Notes: generated by a model from the letters alone, not told the origin. A stretch of 64,000 nt of DNA from Mucor racemosus (GCA_027405735.1 JAPEHQ010000001.1:2542001-2606000), one strand, 5' to 3'; shown: positions 1-12,755, counted from the first letter of the stretch. Program-made: numbers and translations.

Positions 1-749
1 TTCATCATCGTCTTCAGATGAAGCAAATGAATCTTCGGGATTAAAGCGAGGAGGATCAAATTTAGTTCTTTTGGTCGTGCTAGACTTTTGTGCGGTTGGT
101 GCCTCTAAAGTCTTCTTATTAGGTTCACTAATTGATCTTTTGCTGCTGATGCTGCTGCTGCTGCTGCTGCTGCTGACAATATTTGGTGTTTTAATTGATT
201 TGTTTAAAGGTACTGAAGCAACTGAATGATCATCTTCTTCGTCAAACGAATCTTCAGGATTGAATGATGGAACTGTCTTTTTTCTATTTGTAGGGATTGC
301 TGGGATGGCATAACCATCTTTATCTTTGGTTACAGGAGTGTTGAAGCTTTCCTCAATACGTTTTTGACGGCGTTTGGGCAATGTCAACTTATCATCGACA
401 AATTTGGTTGGTTTATGAGATGCTCTGTGTCCACGTCCTAATTCCTCAGAATCCTCTGCTTCCTTTACGGCTAATTCAGCTTGCTTGTATTCTCTCAAGA
501 TTTCATCACGACGAGATTCGATGTTTCTTTTGAATAAATTGATCAAATCGGGTCTAGTAATGCCATGAATGTATGGAATGTTGTGTGCAGTTAAAATCTC
601 TTTTAGTTGATATTTTCGAAGCGAACGAACAGAGAAATCATCGTCTATATAATTGAGAAAATGTTAGATGCGTTGTGTTTCTTATTGAAAGTAATATCGC
701 ATTTACCAAGATAGTATAACTTATCAGGAATATCAGGATTAGTAGACAT
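1..749 (-). CDS. Src1/Heh/Man1-like inner nuclear membrane protein (N-terminal part, cut by window edge)
   Basis: The start codon is at 747-749, exon 1 is 707-749, the intron is 645-706 and exon 2 runs off the left edge still open. The first 55 residues (MSTNPDIPDKLYYLDDDFSV, then SLRKYQLKEIL and a RPDLINLFKRNI helix) match the helix-extension-helix (HeH/LEM-like) domain of fungal Src1/Heh1/Heh2. These proteins sit in the inner nuclear membrane and tether chromatin. The rest of the visible part is basic and acidic linker with a polyserine run. The motif FNPEDSF occurs twice in it, near 240-275 and 30-60. The membrane segments and the MSC domain expected in the family would lie outside the window, so assignment rests on the HeH domain and linker. 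Confidence is good for the family and lower for the exact orthologue. Confidence 0.75.
141..175. repeat. (CTG)n trinucleotide run coding polyserine
   Basis: This is a run of CTG triplets with one interruption on the plus strand. It is read as AGC (Ser) codons in the Src1-like gene on the minus strand. It keeps frame and is likely to vary in length between strains. Confidence 0.85.
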
Positions 750-1113
750 TTCTTTGAGTATTTGGTTGATATGAAAAAAGTTTCAACGCGATACTTCAAA
801 TACACAATACTTTTACAACCAGATGACGTCGTAAAGAGTATGAAAGAAGTTTAACCAATGATGCATGAATTAGAGCAATGCTCCGCGAAGCACCTTCATT
901 GTTGTAGAGCGGTGATGCATTAATACAGAGAAAATTTAGTAGTCTTTTCTCTTGAAAGCGACCATATTTTTACTAAATGAACTTCTTTAAAATAGAAATA
1001 TCAAAAGAAAGAGCAACATCTAATAATTAAAGCTCAAAAGTACATGCTATTATAGATTTCCATTTTTTGGTCTGTAGAAATTGTCTAAAACTAGTGCTAT
1101 TTATCAATGAATT
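750..1113. other. intergenic region between two minus-strand genes
   Basis: This holds the 3' flank of the Kelch gene and the promoter side of the Src1-like gene. I see no further gene or clear site. Confidence 0.6.
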
Positions 1114-3978
1114 TTATTTTACAATTGTCAAAGCTGTTTGTTGACTATTTGACATATTTTTCAACAAATCAAGCTCTATACATGTCTTTTCTAGTTCAAG
1201 GACAGCTTCGGCATATGCTTGATCTTTATCGCTTAATAGCATTTTCAGATTATTTTCGTCATCTTTGCTTTCCTCTAATCTTTTCAGTAAAACTGCAATT
1301 TCATTTCTTGATTTGATATTTGCTGCTTCTAATCGACCAAACTCAATGTGTAGCTGTGAATTATCTTGATTTTTTGAGTTTTCCAGAGATAACTGATTAG
1401 CTAACTTGTTGGATAGATCAGCTATTTGAATAGCATCATCCCTTCCTTGAGCTTCAAGTTTGATTATTTGTTCGTATAATTCAGTTAATTCTTCTAATGC
1501 ATTTTGATGTGCTTCTTGTGCCTGTTCCGATTGTCTTTGCGCATCTTTAGCTCTCTCTTCTGCTAACAATCTTGCTGATTGATCATGTTGTGATTGCAAA
1601 CTTATTTTTTGTAATTTACAATTTATATTGTCTTTTTCTTCGTATGCAAACATTAGTCTCTTTTCTAATATTTCGATTCGATCTGATTCCAGCAGATCTA
1701 ATGCTCCATTATTCCTTGATTTTAATGCTGTATACTTTGCTTTATAATACGCTGCTTCTTCTAATGCAACTGATCTTGTGTTTTCTACTTGTTCTATCTT
1801 TTCAAGTATGGGATCATTCTGTTTATTTATGCTGTTTCTAATCTTTTTAATTTCGGCTTTAACAGTGACCAATTGTTGGAATAATGCCAGTTTATCGTCT
1901 TGTTCAAAAGTAAGCAGCGAGATATTCTCGTCATTTTGAAATACATTGCCTTGTTCTTGTTGTAAATGTCTAGCAACAGAAACTTCTGTTCTCCACCATT
2001 GTTCTTTTTTCTTCATTTCTGAAATAATCGCATCTCGTGTCTTAATTTCTCTTAATAGTTCAGTTTTCTCATCAGGATCCATGGCTGTAGGCTCATTAAG
2101 GTTAGCAATAGTTTGTTTTGGTGGTATTTGAGTACGATGCTGCATTGAAGATTCCCTTTTAAATTTAAAAGAATCGTGCATAGTCGATGAATTTCGTCTA
2201 TAAGCTTCATTTAGAGTTGCACCTTCACGAGGCGGTCGAGGTGGTGGAGTGGGTGATGAATTAGGCGGATTCACAAGACTCATTTCTGTATGCAATGTGT
2301 ATTTAGAATGGCTCGAATTGCTTTCCATTGAATGCGTTGATATGGGTGAATTGATTTTTTGATCTTCATCGCTTAATGAGTGTTGTTGATTATCAATATG
2401 ATTTGTATTTGATTGAAGTTGAGGTGATCTTAAACCTTGCTCGATGCCTGTTTCCATTATTTGATTTTGAGATTTAGTTACATTTAGATTTCCACTACTG
2501 ATTGTACTCGTATTAACACGATCAATATTACTACTTTCGCTCTCTGAGGCCTCTGGCTCGGGTGGGTACTTTATTTTAGCTATAAATATTTTTTTTTTTA
2601 GTAATTTTCGGTAAATTTACATTATAAAACCTACAGCAATCTAATGTATAAACATATGCACTGTCGTCTGTTTTTCCAGTAGCAGAATCGCCTCCATAAA
2701 CATAAATTTTATTGTGAATTACTGTCATTGAAAGCCCATATCTAGGTGAAGGAGGTGCCCCCATGCTTTGAAACATGTACCATCTTTGGCCTTTTAAACC
2801 AAATTAACAACGATATTCATTTCCTTTTTTTGAATTATTCACTCACTTTTGATTCTGAATGCACATAAATCGCCTAGACCACATCCATTTAGCCCTCTTC
2901 CTCCAAATATGTAAATTGTATCATCAACTAATGCAGCTCCACAACTCTCTCTTGGGGCGGGTATATAGCCTACAGCTGATATTTGATGCCATGTATGAGC
3001 AACAAGATCAAAATACCAAATATCATTATATAAATGGCTTGCATTTATGCCACCGAATCTACACAGTAATAAAATGAGTATAATATAATACAATAACCTT
3101 GAATTGCGCTCTTACATGTATAATTTGTTGTCATAAATAATAGATACATGTCCAGATCTAGGTGTTGGACCTTGGTTTTCATACTTTATGAAATCCCATT
3201 CTGCTTTTGCGGGATCTATAGAAACTGTGAATCAAATGAATTTACGCAAAAATGAATCGAGAAATCTTACATTCTTTCACATTAAATGCACATAAATCAT
3301 TCAAATATTTTCGTTGAAAATGACCACCAAAAACATACATAACACCTTCATCAGATACACATGTTGAGTGCCCTGCTCTTTCTGATGGTAATCTGCCTTT
3401 TGTACGTACTCGAGACCATTGGCGAGTATCTAAAGATGAAAATTAGATACTGTCAAATGTCAAAAAAAAGTTTAAAATTTACTTGTATGTAAAACGTAAA
3501 AATAAGGATCCCAATTCTCACTAGCATGAACTGGTTCACCACCATAGACTAATATAAATGCGTAAATATAAATAGCATGTTCTTCAATCAAACGTTCTTT
3601 CCTTACGTAATACAAAAGAGCCTATTGAAGAAACAGTACTGAAGCTTCTTAACGATGGTACATCGCCCGATGTTGATATTGAATTAGCAGATATATTATC
3701 TAGATAAAAGTTTATTACTATTACAAAATCTAAAATATGATAGGTTCGCTCCCCCCCCCCCTTCTCTATTTACTTGTATCTACTATAAATAAATTTTTCT
3801 TGGTATTTCCTTTATGGATTCCGCCATAAATAAGAAAGTGCTGATTATCCAGGACAGTTGCACTATGTCCAAATCTCGGTAAAGCATTAGAACTACCACT
3901 CAATTTACGTTGTGACCAAGGATAAATGGATTTATCATTATTTCCCCCACTTTTCGTAAATTTCGAAAATAGTGTCAT
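1114..3978 (-). CDS. Kelch-repeat coiled-coil protein, Tea1/Kel1-like cell-end marker
   Basis: Eight exons can be joined in frame: 3774-3978, 3607-3699, 3483-3548, 3271-3429, 3116-3224, 2847-3058, 2635-2790 and 1114-2579, giving about 821 residues. Residues 30-330 hold about six Kelch blades, with PRFGHSATV, LIYGG, MYVFGG, IFGG and VYVYGG-type strands, paired glycines and the W/Y positions of the fold. A Ser- and Pro-rich linker with PTPPPRPP follows near residues 440-455. From about 500 to the end the protein is a long charged coiled coil. This order (Kelch propeller, then coiled coil) is that of Tea1 and Kel1/Kel2, which mark growth sites and link microtubules to cortical polarity. I chose the Met at 3978 because it opens a typical MTLFSKFTK...YPWSQRKL leader; an upstream in-frame Met at 4047 gives an unlikely hydrophobic leader. 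Intron 1 contains a run of about 11 G on the coding strand. Confidence 0.85.
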
Positions 3979-5702
3979 ATATATATATATGTATTTCAAT
4001 AAAAATAAACAAAAAGAAGAGAGAAAAGGAGGAAAGGTAAACAACAATTTGGCTAAATCTTATTAGCGGAGTTGTCTCACAAAATCAATCATATTATTAT
4101 TGTGCAAGGCACACAATAATAACAAGTTTGAGATTGAGGCATTTTTTATGTTGTTTTAAACATATATTGACAATAATAGCATCTAGATGAATGATTACTG
4201 TTCGAATTATCTTCCAAAATATTTTTCGGGCCTTTATAGATATCGATGCAACGAATTTCGTACATATCATCAATGTATTATATATAACTCCAGTCATTTA
4301 CTATTTAATAATGTGATCATCTACTGTTTATAGACCAATATAAACATGTTGCCTTGACACCATTTAAATAAGCAAAATATGAAAATTCGAGGGTAATAAT
4401 TAATTTAAATCTTTCTCTTTGTTCTATTTATCATTGATATAGATTTTAAAATTTTCAACTCTTAAATATGAGCCTTCGTTCCTGAATTATTTAATGTTTC
4501 TGCATATATTCATATTTATTTAGTGTATTCAAGAGATTGCACGTTTTGGTTAGATTTATATGCAATTTTTAATTGTGTCTACGGTCTTTCTTGAGTTTTC
4601 AATGCATGCTGATAAACAGGGAATCGTTTTAGAAATGGAAAAATGTCGCCTGTTCTCAAGAATTAGCATTCAACCCTTTGTCAAAACATCAAGCATTAAT
4701 CAAATAACCAAGTATTTTTTTTTTTTTTTTTTTACTTCTAGCTACTATCTCAAAGACTTTAGTCTGCTATTTATTTTTGTTAAACAAGCATTACTAGTAT
4801 AAATTAAGAGCTTGTTCGCAACCTAACAATTCAGGCATACAGTTTGATTTTTTGTTTCCTTATTAACGATTCAAATAATGGTACACTTGATTTTTAATCC
4901 GACAAAATATACATCAGTAGACAGCTAATCAATTCAGTGATATTATTATTATTTAACATTATTGTTCGAAAATTGTTTTCGTCGCACACATATTATAACG
5001 ATAAAAAGTGCAAATTTCTTAGTTTTAATCGTTGATGCCTCTAAAATTTAAAGATTTTTAAAATCACAATATACCAAATTGAAAGAACAATTTTCATAAT
5101 ATAATGCGTATTAAATTCAAAAATACTTGAAGCCTCTGGAATCTTCAGTGTGAAGAAATGTAGAAATTACATGTCATCTTATCAATGAAGCAAATAGCGC
5201 TGAGCGTTTTTGATGCTGTATTTTATAGGATTGCCAAATATGCGAGGTGTTTAGCTTTTACTTGCACTATACTACTTGACCCTTAACTAAATGCTTGATG
5301 GATTAATGGCAAATTATACCCAAAAATACTTTTGTTGAACACATTCAAATATTGACGAGATCGGCGGGGCGTTGTTGAAATCAGTTGTGAATAGAGATAC
5401 AATACATTGCACCACATCTTTGGTTATACATCAAGAGGGAGTTTACTTAATAATTTCGGTATCTACCACTACCATTAAACTAATTTGGCTGATTGAGCTG
5501 ATTTAACTCTATTTCTAAATTGAAATAATAGTTTGCTAAGCTGCAAACCTCATTCCAGAAAAGTGCGCATTCTATTCCTACAATTGAACCATAAAATTTA
5601 GCTAATGAAATTAAAGATACGTTATTTGTATACCCACTGCTGCGCATTAAGTGCAACTTCAAAATCCAATTGCAAACTGAAAATTTATGGATACATACAA
5701 TC
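3979..5702. other. gene-poor AT-rich DNA
   Basis: I see no supported gene here. Short open frames exist on both strands (for example 5480-5662 minus) but show no recognisable domain or splice structure. A poly-T run lies near 4710-4731. Confidence 0.5.
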
Positions 5703-6614
5703 TTCCAGCGATGGCCATGTTTATGTTTATAATATTTGAGAGGTAAGACTAAAACCTAATGTAAATCATCTTTAGCGCAATAATTATAACGTAAGGTTAT
5801 ATTATCATCAAATGAACTACCACACAATATTAACATGTATAAAGATCTACAGCAATAAGCTTGAATCAAGTGGGTACAGTATTGTAAATACTTGAAAAAG
5901 TTCTCAAGTATTATGAAATCTCTTACTTTTAAGACATGCAAGGCTTATAAGCGGAATATTAATTAGAAAATTATTTTTGTCCAGATCATCAATTTTGACA
6001 TTTTTGAATTTTTTTTTTTTGGTTTTGCAAATTTAGAGCTAATTCTACTATCAATTATAAAAACAAAAAATATACACATTATACAGAATTTAGCGCTCTA
6101 TTTGCTCAATTAAAAATAATAAACATTTTTATTGCAAAATATTACATGAAAATCCTTTAACCAAAAAACCGTTTTTGGGCCAAAAGTACAAATTTTTATT
6201 AATTAACATTTAGTATTAAGCTTTTATAAAATGCGTATTAGCTATGGCTACAATTTTCTCTCACAATGTAGTATATTTAAACGTTGATTTTGGTATCAAA
6301 ATTTAATTTTTCTGTTTTTTGATCAAAATCATGAGTGTTGGTAAGGATAAAATGAGCCCTGAAAATGTCCGCTACAAAAACTGAATTTTCAGACCGTACA
6401 TGGTTAAGTATAAGAAAAGTTGAAAAAAACGCCTTTTTATTTAGAACTTCGATATGATACCATAGTATAAAAGACTTAACAGCCGTTCAATCTTGCTATG
6501 CTCAATTACGGCGTCGCTCTACGGGCTTGCTTTTGCATTTTTTTAATAAATGTATGATATGGCAGACGCTTTTTCTGGTTGAAAATTTTATGTTTCTATT
6601 ATAGTAACAGATAT
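5703..6614 (+). repeat. dispersed repeat family 1, copy A
   Basis: This copy begins with a short remnant of a coding exon (CCAGCGATGGCCATGTTTAT, reading SDGHVYVY-like in other copies) and a splice-donor-like GGTAAGACT. An AT-rich core of about 700 bp follows, with landmarks such as ACCAAAAAACCGTTTTTGGGC and TCATGAGTGTTGGTAAGGAT. The same core recurs at 9083 (B), 22494 (C), 27249 (D), and reversed at 57576-58604 (E) and from about 62950 (F). Copy A resembles B more than the others. It ends close to the 3' end of the Tnp2-type transposase relic. Confidence 0.85.
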
Positions 6615-8420
6615 AACGGCAAACTTTGATGCAACATTTGGGCTTCTTTTGTCTACCACAGGAATTGCTTTGTCATGAGATGCTGTGGCGTTTATCTTCA
6701 TCACCCGAACAAAGGCCAACAAGTAGGTACGATTTCTGAAAATGTGTTTGAAAAAGAACAAGACTTCCCCAACAAACCATTTTCTACGACTTTCGAACTG
6801 TGGAGTGAGATAGGAAGGACTATTAAAGAAAACATAGTAACCAGCAAGCACGACGGAATTCCCTATTTATTCTTGCATAGTAAATGGACGTTATAACAGT
6901 AAACTCATTGAACCAAAGATGCCCAGCAAGAACAAAATCTTTATCACCTGCAATACTAATCCTCTCACTCGAAAATTTGCGACGATAATATTTGCTCAAA
7001 GCTTTTCGAAATTTTGATATTTGAACACCCTCAAATTCTCCAGCATCATTACAAGAAATTGAACAGTTTTAAAGGGTATCCAAAACTGAGCAGTACAATT
7101 TTCATCGGCAAGGTTATCTAAGTACGAGCTTTCATCAAATGAGGAGGGACGAATAATGTTGCCTTCTTCAGCGATATCCAATGATTGATACAAAAAAAAT
7201 CTAACGGCCACTTTTTCGATTAAATTATTAGATGCTTGCGCTTGCGTCTTTACTGTTTCAGTAATCATATTTTTGAAATGACCGATTGCTCTTTTTTGGC
7301 TTGTGGTGCTATATACTCTCAAAGGACCTAGTAGATTGCGACATACAGTACATGCGAAATGTGAGACAAGTAATGTACGACTGGTTTAAATACACTAGCA
7401 GAAAGCTGTTTTTGATTAATCTTGTCGTTGCAAAACCAAAAAACACAGCAAAACAATCAATGTTGGTACCAAGTAAAGTAGAAAATCTCCTAAGTCAACA
7501 GCCCTTGTACCTCTTCTTGTTTGCTTGATGATATTCAAGAAAAATCCTTCAAAACTTTAGGTATATATTTTCTTGTTTCTTCAATCGCATTTCCAATATC
7601 AGCCATAGCGTGTTTGTCAATGAAAAAGGGACACAATTTACGCTCGTATTCATCCAAATGTCTACTAATGTTATGGTGATATTTTGTACTATTTGTATTA
7701 TCCACGTTCAGCATATCCAGAAGCAAAGACCCTAGCCCTCGACTTATTATGTACATTTTATCTATTGAGTATGAAAGAGAGCCCAAGTATAAATCGAGAT
7801 TAGAAAATATACTCAAGCCAACAATACCCCTATTGGGATCACCATGTGTGTATTCATGCAATGTTCTTAACTCACTATCTGTTCGGCAGAGATACATACC
7901 ATGGTTTCGATTTTTAGGATGTTCAACTCTTTGAACACAAAGTCTACAAGGATAGAAGCTTTGATGAGGATCGACATGGCCAATGAGATTAATGGCAGGA
8001 ATGTCATCACCGTTAAGCGCCAGGTAGTCTTTAGCACGGCGCATAGTTTCACCAAATTTTTGGACAAGCATGCCATTTTGTTCAAGGTAATGTAATTCAG
8101 CAAGGGTTGGCATCAAAAAAGTATCCATGGATGATTTGGATGGTCCAGGAGTGATGGCAAGCTAAATATGATATGTCTGTCTATATCTAGTCTTTTTATC
8201 ATAATTCAATATTACGAGATGCACTATATTAAATAAGCGTGATCCCCGTTTGTCTTTGACGAAGGCATCAGTGTACAACGCAAGAGCAAGGTCATCTTCT
8301 AATTGAAATTTTCCTTGGTTTAGAAACTGCTGATAAACTGCACCACCATCAAAGAAATTCTTTACATGCCATAAAAATATACGAATGTTCTGTTTAACAA
8401 TGCTTTAGTAGAAATGTGTT
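6588..8420 (-). pseudogene. Tnp2-type (CACTA/Plavaka-like) transposase relic
   Basis: Reading 8420 to 6588 on the minus strand gives stretches in the order of Tnp2-like transposases. First come FFDGGAVYQQF, then FVKDKRGSRLFNIVHLVILN and LAITPGPSKSS, then a HVDPHQSFYPCRLC Cys-containing segment, DKMYIISRGLGSLLLDML, and a C-terminal region ending FVGEVLFFFKH...VISVTI. An in-frame stop separates the RYRQTYHI and LAITPGP parts near 8165, and the reading frame changes between the blocks at 8128-7535, 7322-6996 and 6980-6588. I therefore call it a broken, probably inactive copy, although unrecognised introns could explain some gaps. It lies between copies A and B of repeat family 1. No terminal inverted repeats or target duplications were found by eye. 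Confidence 0.75.
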
Positions 8421-9082
8421 TAAATATACACAATGAATAACTAGAAAATAAAGTTAAAACTAGATATATTTATTGAGTATATTGTAGGTAAAAAAGATGA
8501 AGAATCCATCTCGAACGACATCAAGATTCAGGGTATTTATATGTTTTGGAAGCGTGGATATAGAGTCTACAATACAGAGTGTATGAAAGGATGACTTCAT
8601 CGTCTTGAGGAACTAGTTGATTACAACATGATGATATAATAGGTTGGCCAGAGCAAGTTTAGTAGGATACGACCAAGTTAATAAGTATATAGGATCTTTA
8701 TGCTTGATTAACTTTAGACAGTGAATGTTTTATACAAATGGAATAGTTGAATTCCATTTCCAGGAACGAGTTCATGATTGGCTCACTTCCGGATCTCAGG
8801 CTACACCATTTTATCATAGACTAAAAGTAACATAACTAAATGAAATAAAATTGGCATACATCATTATCACCTCATACTCATCATTCTATGCTAAGAATCA
8901 TGTCTAAATAATCCTTTGAGCACTTCTACTAGTAATACATGTACCCAGTCTAGTCTATGTCCTAAGCAAAATGATTTGTCTTATGGAGATAATCACTTTA
9001 CTCTTTCTCCTTCCCCCGTACTCGTTCTCCTACTCCGCCTCGCCGTGCTCGTAAGGCAAGAAGAATAATTCGTAAATAAATA
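8421..9082. other. unassigned DNA between transposase relic and repeat copy B
   Basis: I recognise no gene here. Short coding-like pieces occur, for example one reading HDWLTSGSQATPFYHRL near 8770-8830 and an Arg/Pro-rich piece near 9000-9075. They are too short and interrupted to name. Confidence 0.4.
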
Positions 9083-10680
9083 TCGTAAATTCTTGAAAAA
9101 GTTCGCAAATATTATGAAATCTCTTACTTTTAAGACTTACAAAGCTTATAAGCGGAATATTAATTTAGAAAATTATTTTTGTCCAGATCATTAATTTTGA
9201 CATTTTTAATTTTTTTTTTGGTTTTTCAAATTTAGAGCTAATTCTACTATCAATTATAAAAACAAAAAATATACACATTATACAGAATTTAGCGCTCTAT
9301 TTGCTCAATCAAAAATAATAAACATTTTTATTGCAAAATATTACATGAAAATCCTTTAACCAAAAAACCGTTTTTGGGCCAAAAGTACAAAGTTTCATTA
9401 CTTAATATTTAATATTAAGCTTTTATAAAATGCGTATCAGTTATGCCTACAATTTTCTCTCACAATGTAGTATATTTAAACGTTGATTTTGGTATCAAAA
9501 TTTAATTTTTCTGTTTTTTGATCAAAATCATGAGTGTTGGTAAGGATAAAATGAGCCCTGAAAATGTCCGCTACAAAAACTGAATTTTCAGACCGTACAT
9601 GGTTAAGTATAAGAAAAGTTGAAAAAAATGCCTTTTTATTTAGAACTTCGATATGATATCATGATATAAATGACTTAACAGCCGTTCAATCTTGCTATGC
9701 TCAATTACGGCGTTGCTCTACGGGATTTCTTTTTCAATTTTTAATGAATGATATGACAGACGCTTTTTCTTTTAGAAAAACGTATGTTTCTATGGTAATA
9801 AATATTGCCTATTTTGTTTAGTTTATAGTTCATGCACACTCATGCTGCTTCTACATTGGCTGGAATGTGCAATTTAGCAGGGTTTTAAATGTTCTAAATG
9901 ATGTAAAGCCTTGAAAACCCTTTCCTACGTGTGTTCTTTCTCTCTTTTTGTGTTCATATTACATGGATATATTCACTGTTTGATAAGACATATCAAACTA
10001 TTAAGCTGATATTCTTTTCTTTTATCTAAATACGCATTCTTCTAACATAGGGACTAATAATGTTTTTAATATAGGTAGCTGTCGTTTTATTAGGGTCTGA
10101 TATTTTTATTTAACCGCATTCTAAAATCAAATATCATTATTTACTACTGTATTGTTGGACGTACTACTTCTTAATTACCAGCAGATCAAATCGAAGGCAA
10201 TGATATTTATATCTAATCAACGAAAAAGTAGAACTAATTATTACAAACCCACGAAATGTCCCAGAAAAGTGATAAAATTTCAAATGATATAGAAACAAAA
10301 AAAAGAATAACCTAATGGCTTGTCTAATAACCATAGCTTTGATTGTAGCTATACTTGAAAGCAAACCTTTGCACACAACTGATAATCGTAAATATATTGG
10401 TTCTTGCATGTACTTCTCTACATCAACAGCGTATTTAATTGTATTGTCTATCATTTACATTAATAAAAACAAATGTAATTTAAAAACCCATTCCAGTAAA
10501 AAAAATGCAATGGAATTTTGAGAACGGCACGATGCTCATGTACAAACCAATTTGTGCCCATACGATTAGCTCATTATTATTCTCATGGCCAGATTTTACT
10601 ATTTTGCACAAATAGGCATAATGATATGGGATTAATGTCATGCACACGGACAAAATCTATAATCCTGCACATACTCTCAA
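9083..10680 (+). repeat. dispersed repeat family 1, copy B (long 3' part, no dynein fragment)
   Basis: This copy starts inside the core (GTAAATTCTTGAAAAAGTT) and so lacks the dynein-like exon found in A, C, D, E and F. After the core it continues through 9800-10680. That part matches copy F in reverse: for example 10150-10400 matches 62280-62510, and the stretch with GCAATGGAATTTTGAGAACG at about 10508 matches 61800-61850. The tail is a degenerate array of short TGCACA/CATGNGCAY-like units. Together B and F show that the family reaches at least 2 kb. Confidence 0.8.
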
Positions 10681-11920
10681 TGTAAAGTTGAAAGTTGGAA
10701 GGCATTAGAATCAAAATTCGCTCAGATAGGGTTTTTTGTACAGCTTTGCATTTTGAATTTTTACCTCCGTGCGGAATAGGAATTTACTTGAATTGGTATT
10801 CGTTGAGAATAACAAAGATTTTACAGTATTTTTGCTATTTTCAGTACGTGTAAATAGGTTGCGTTTTAGTAATGATTTTCTCAAAGTATAATAATGTATG
10901 AAAGCTGCAATTAGGACCATCGCTGGAGCCATCTAGTAGTGGAAATCAATGAGAAAGTGTTTTTACTGTTTCCAGTATATATGTATAAGAATGACATTTG
11001 ACTTTAATGCTTCTTTAAAAAGAATTGGATATACAAGTTGTACGAAATCGTCTTTGAATTTAGGAATTTCATTTTAATAATTACTGGTTTCTATCTGCAG
11101 TGGAATTACATACTAAAAACGCTTGATAAAAATAAAACAACCTAAATTTCAAGTGTCGCTCATAAAATATGATGCCACTTGAAATGTGAACAACGATAAT
11201 AAACAAACGCTTCAATTGAACACAATAACAAACGCATGCTAAAAATATGAAATACCTTTTTTGAACCATACATGTCGTGTAGATGATAGCACCCTTGATC
11301 ACGGCGCAATCAATTACACAAATGACATATATATCAAAACAGGATTCTATCCAAATCAATAATGATAATAAACAAAGATATCAATTTAGTCAACTACTCA
11401 TCTATATCGTAGTTGCACTATCAATATAAATAAGATTCAAGCATATAAAAATTACCCCTTAAAAATCAAGGTTACATAAAATAGATATAACAGAAATAAA
11501 CAAAAACAACCATTTCCCAAAAGGTCGATATTGTCACACTTGACATACAATCCCTTATGGTCAATGCTCTATACAATTTACCCCTTAAAATATCAAATCA
11601 ATAACAATGTACTCAAAACTGGAAGATTACTAAACATACATCCATTCAAGTCTGATGGTATCCAAGTTCTCCAAATCACTATAAATACCCTCATACTTTT
11701 CAATTATTTTAACTCTTCAGAAAATCTTTTGTAATAAAAACTTTAGCTGATTATAATTGTATTTCTACTGCTTTTATTTTTATATTTTTTTATTTTAGTA
11801 AATTAACATCGTAATTTACTGCACTATCATCTAGACTAGATTATAAAGAAACAAAAAATAAAACTAAGGTGTATCTAGAAAGCTACACGCACTTCTTCCT
11901 TCGAAATTGGTAAAAAGATA
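10681..11920. other. gene-poor AT-rich DNA
   Basis: Several short open frames occur on both strands (for example 10711-10932 and 11081-11359 minus), but none shows a domain or a plausible exon set. I see nothing supported. Confidence 0.5.
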
Positions 11921-11992
11921 TTCCCCAACGGGGAGTCGAACCCCGGCCGTATCGGTGAAAGCGATAAATCCTAGCCGTTGGACCATTGAGGA
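11921..11992 (-). tRNA. tRNA-Glu (anticodon UUC)
   Basis: The minus strand folds as a 72-nt cloverleaf. The acceptor TCCTCAA pairs with TTGGGGA, with discriminator A. The anticodon arm is TATCG-CTTTCAC-CGATA with anticodon TTC, and the T arm is CGGGG-TTCGACT-CCCCG. The D arm GTCC/GGAT carries an AACGGCTA loop typical of fungal tRNA-Glu. There is no intron and no encoded CCA. Internal A and B boxes are present in the D and T arms. Confidence 0.95.
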
Positions 11993-12755
11993 GGATATAT
12001 TTTTTACAATTAACAAAATATTAAAACACAAAAAAATCAAAATAGGTGATCACGTGACCTTCTCGTACCTTACTTCGTTTGGTCTTTGATAATTGTGATC
12101 AATTATACCAAGGCATGTTTAATATACAATACAGGGTATAACGTAAACATTCAAAAAGCGGTGAGTAATTAATAAAATGTATTCTGAAAATAATAGTAAT
12201 GACACTTATTAATGCTTTAAATCTTTACAATCTCCAAAGTTCTTTTTTAGTAATTTGCAAGTATCTTGAAAGTCAAACTGATTGGATTTATAATCAGAGA
12301 TTTCTTATTGCGTAAATCACTACAAAAGTCTGCTTACCAGTTAATTAATATTATTGTGTACGACGTGCTCCTAATCAGACTTTAAAGTAGATGCTTATGG
12401 CATAGGAGCTAAGTCTCAGGTATCATTTTCCGTGCAAATTCAAAATTTCAAGCACTGGAAACTCAAATGACTCGATTTCAACACGTCAAGGATTAAAATG
12501 TTGGATTATTCTACAAATATTATAATAACTTATTAAATAACTTATATACCTCATGATGCTAGGTTTTCATGTATGTAATTGTTATTGTAGGCAGGTAAAG
12601 GCGGCATTTCTTGGCTGGTAGCCAAATCCAAATGTTATTTGCCCACCAAAATTCTCATTTAAAAGGCGCTGACAAAGGGAGAGGAGCATTATCATCGCGT
12701 TTACAAAAAGAAAACTCTCTTCATTTATACATTTCAAAAACTTTAATAGAAGTAA
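11993..12755. other. intergenic region upstream of COG2
   Basis: AT-rich DNA with no supported gene. It presumably holds the COG2 promoter in its last few hundred bases. Confidence 0.5.
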
